Positions 63,796-64,000 of a stretch of 64,000 nt of DNA are shown piece by piece. This stretch comes from Loxodes magnus (taxonomy: Eukaryota > Ciliophora > Karyorelictea > Loxodida > Loxodidae). The DNA lies in NCBI GenBank assembly GCA_946699065.1, contig CAMPDV010000088.1, positions 310,001 to 374,000 on the forward strand, written 5' to 3'. The position numbers were made by a program, and so were the translations under genes. The notes beneath the pieces are model-generated. The model was not told the origin of the DNA, did no database searches, and saw only the letters and a list, made by a program, of their open reading frames with translations. Every line of letters starts with the position of its first letter. The stretch's first letter is position 1.

Positions 63796-64000
63796 ATGAG
63801 CACTGAAGAAAACTTTAAGGACTTATTTTCAAAATAGCATAAATAAATAATTAGCAATATTTAAAGGCTGATCAAGTAATTTTTAACATTATACAAAACT
63901 TTAAATTATTATAAAATTTTAGAATTTTAAACTAAAGCATGTCTTCACTTTTTCTCTTATTAAATAAAATATATAAGCCTAAGTGTAAACTACATTTAAC
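63796..64000 (+). CDS. Start of a gene cut by the window end
   Basis: ATG 63796 opens a frame beginning M-S-T-E-E-N-F-K-D-L-F-S-K-Q-H-K, with coding-like composition and no TGA before the window ends at residue 68. Family unknown. Confidence 0.4.

Noticed and set aside
1..64000. CRISPR arrays, bacterial operons, Shine-Dalgarno sites, rRNA and tRNA genes
   Set aside because: None is visible; gene structure and code are ciliate-like. A dedicated tRNA scan could still find a gene missed by eye.

Overview
The window reads as ciliate macronuclear-type DNA with a reassigned genetic code. It is very AT-rich, intergenic stretches are mostly T/A, and under the standard code only fragments are open. 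When TAA and TAG are read as Gln and TGA as Trp inside genes, with TGA also used as the terminator, full-length proteins with textbook motifs appear. At the invariant Trp of the kinase motif D-L-W-S-F-G some paralogs use TGG (genes at 7511, 10837, 25957) and others TGA (17887, 21121, and the minus-strand gene at 32767). This pattern is known from karyorelict ciliates such as Loxodes (NCBI table 27) and, in a related form, from Condylostoma (table 28). I infer a karyorelict-like ciliate; no marker gene here proves it. Because every frame is open under this code, openness is not evidence of coding. I relied on motifs, on frame continuity between start, motif and TGA, and on Glu/Asp/Gly content.

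Layout. 0.4-2.3 kb: an otubain-like protein whose catalytic Cys is Asn, joined to a RING-like finger. 5.0-6.05 kb: a minus-strand Kelch protein. 7.5-28.1 kb: five plus-strand protein kinases with a shared architecture (N-terminal kinase domain, Q/N-rich linker, C-terminal helical region), interspersed with weakly supported small genes, including TPR-like sequence at 23.3-25.9 kb. 28.7-30.9 kb: a gene-poor zone where the main coding strand switches. 30.9-32.8 kb: a strongly degenerate pseudokinase on the minus strand. 33-37.9 kb: mobile-element debris, with GC-elevated islands, a roughly 1 kb element with inverted ends, and a dispersed terminal repeat. 38-41.7 kb: two minus-strand Kelch genes, one with a RING-like finger and coiled coil. 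42.6-44.7 kb: an inverted copy of the kinase at 25.95 kb. 45.9-50.06 kb: a 1396-residue membrane receptor with a periplasmic-binding-protein type I domain. 50.5-51.7 kb: a second mobile-element unit. 54.2-57.0 kb: a hybrid sensor histidine kinase with a receiver domain. 60.55-61.2 kb: a Gag-like ORF with a CCHC knuckle. 63.8 kb: the start of a further gene cut by the window end.

The main biological story is a tandem, actively rearranging family of kinases and pseudokinases. There are seven loci. One pair is copied as an inverted 2143-bp unit that coincides almost exactly with the coding sequence. Another pair shares long identical tracts flanking a divergent catalytic/activation segment. At least two members (10837, 32767) have lost catalytic residues while keeping the rest of the architecture. 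Around them are other signalling-type genes (Kelch, RING, receptor, histidine kinase). Any functional link among these is inference only; no operon-like or shared regulatory signal is visible.
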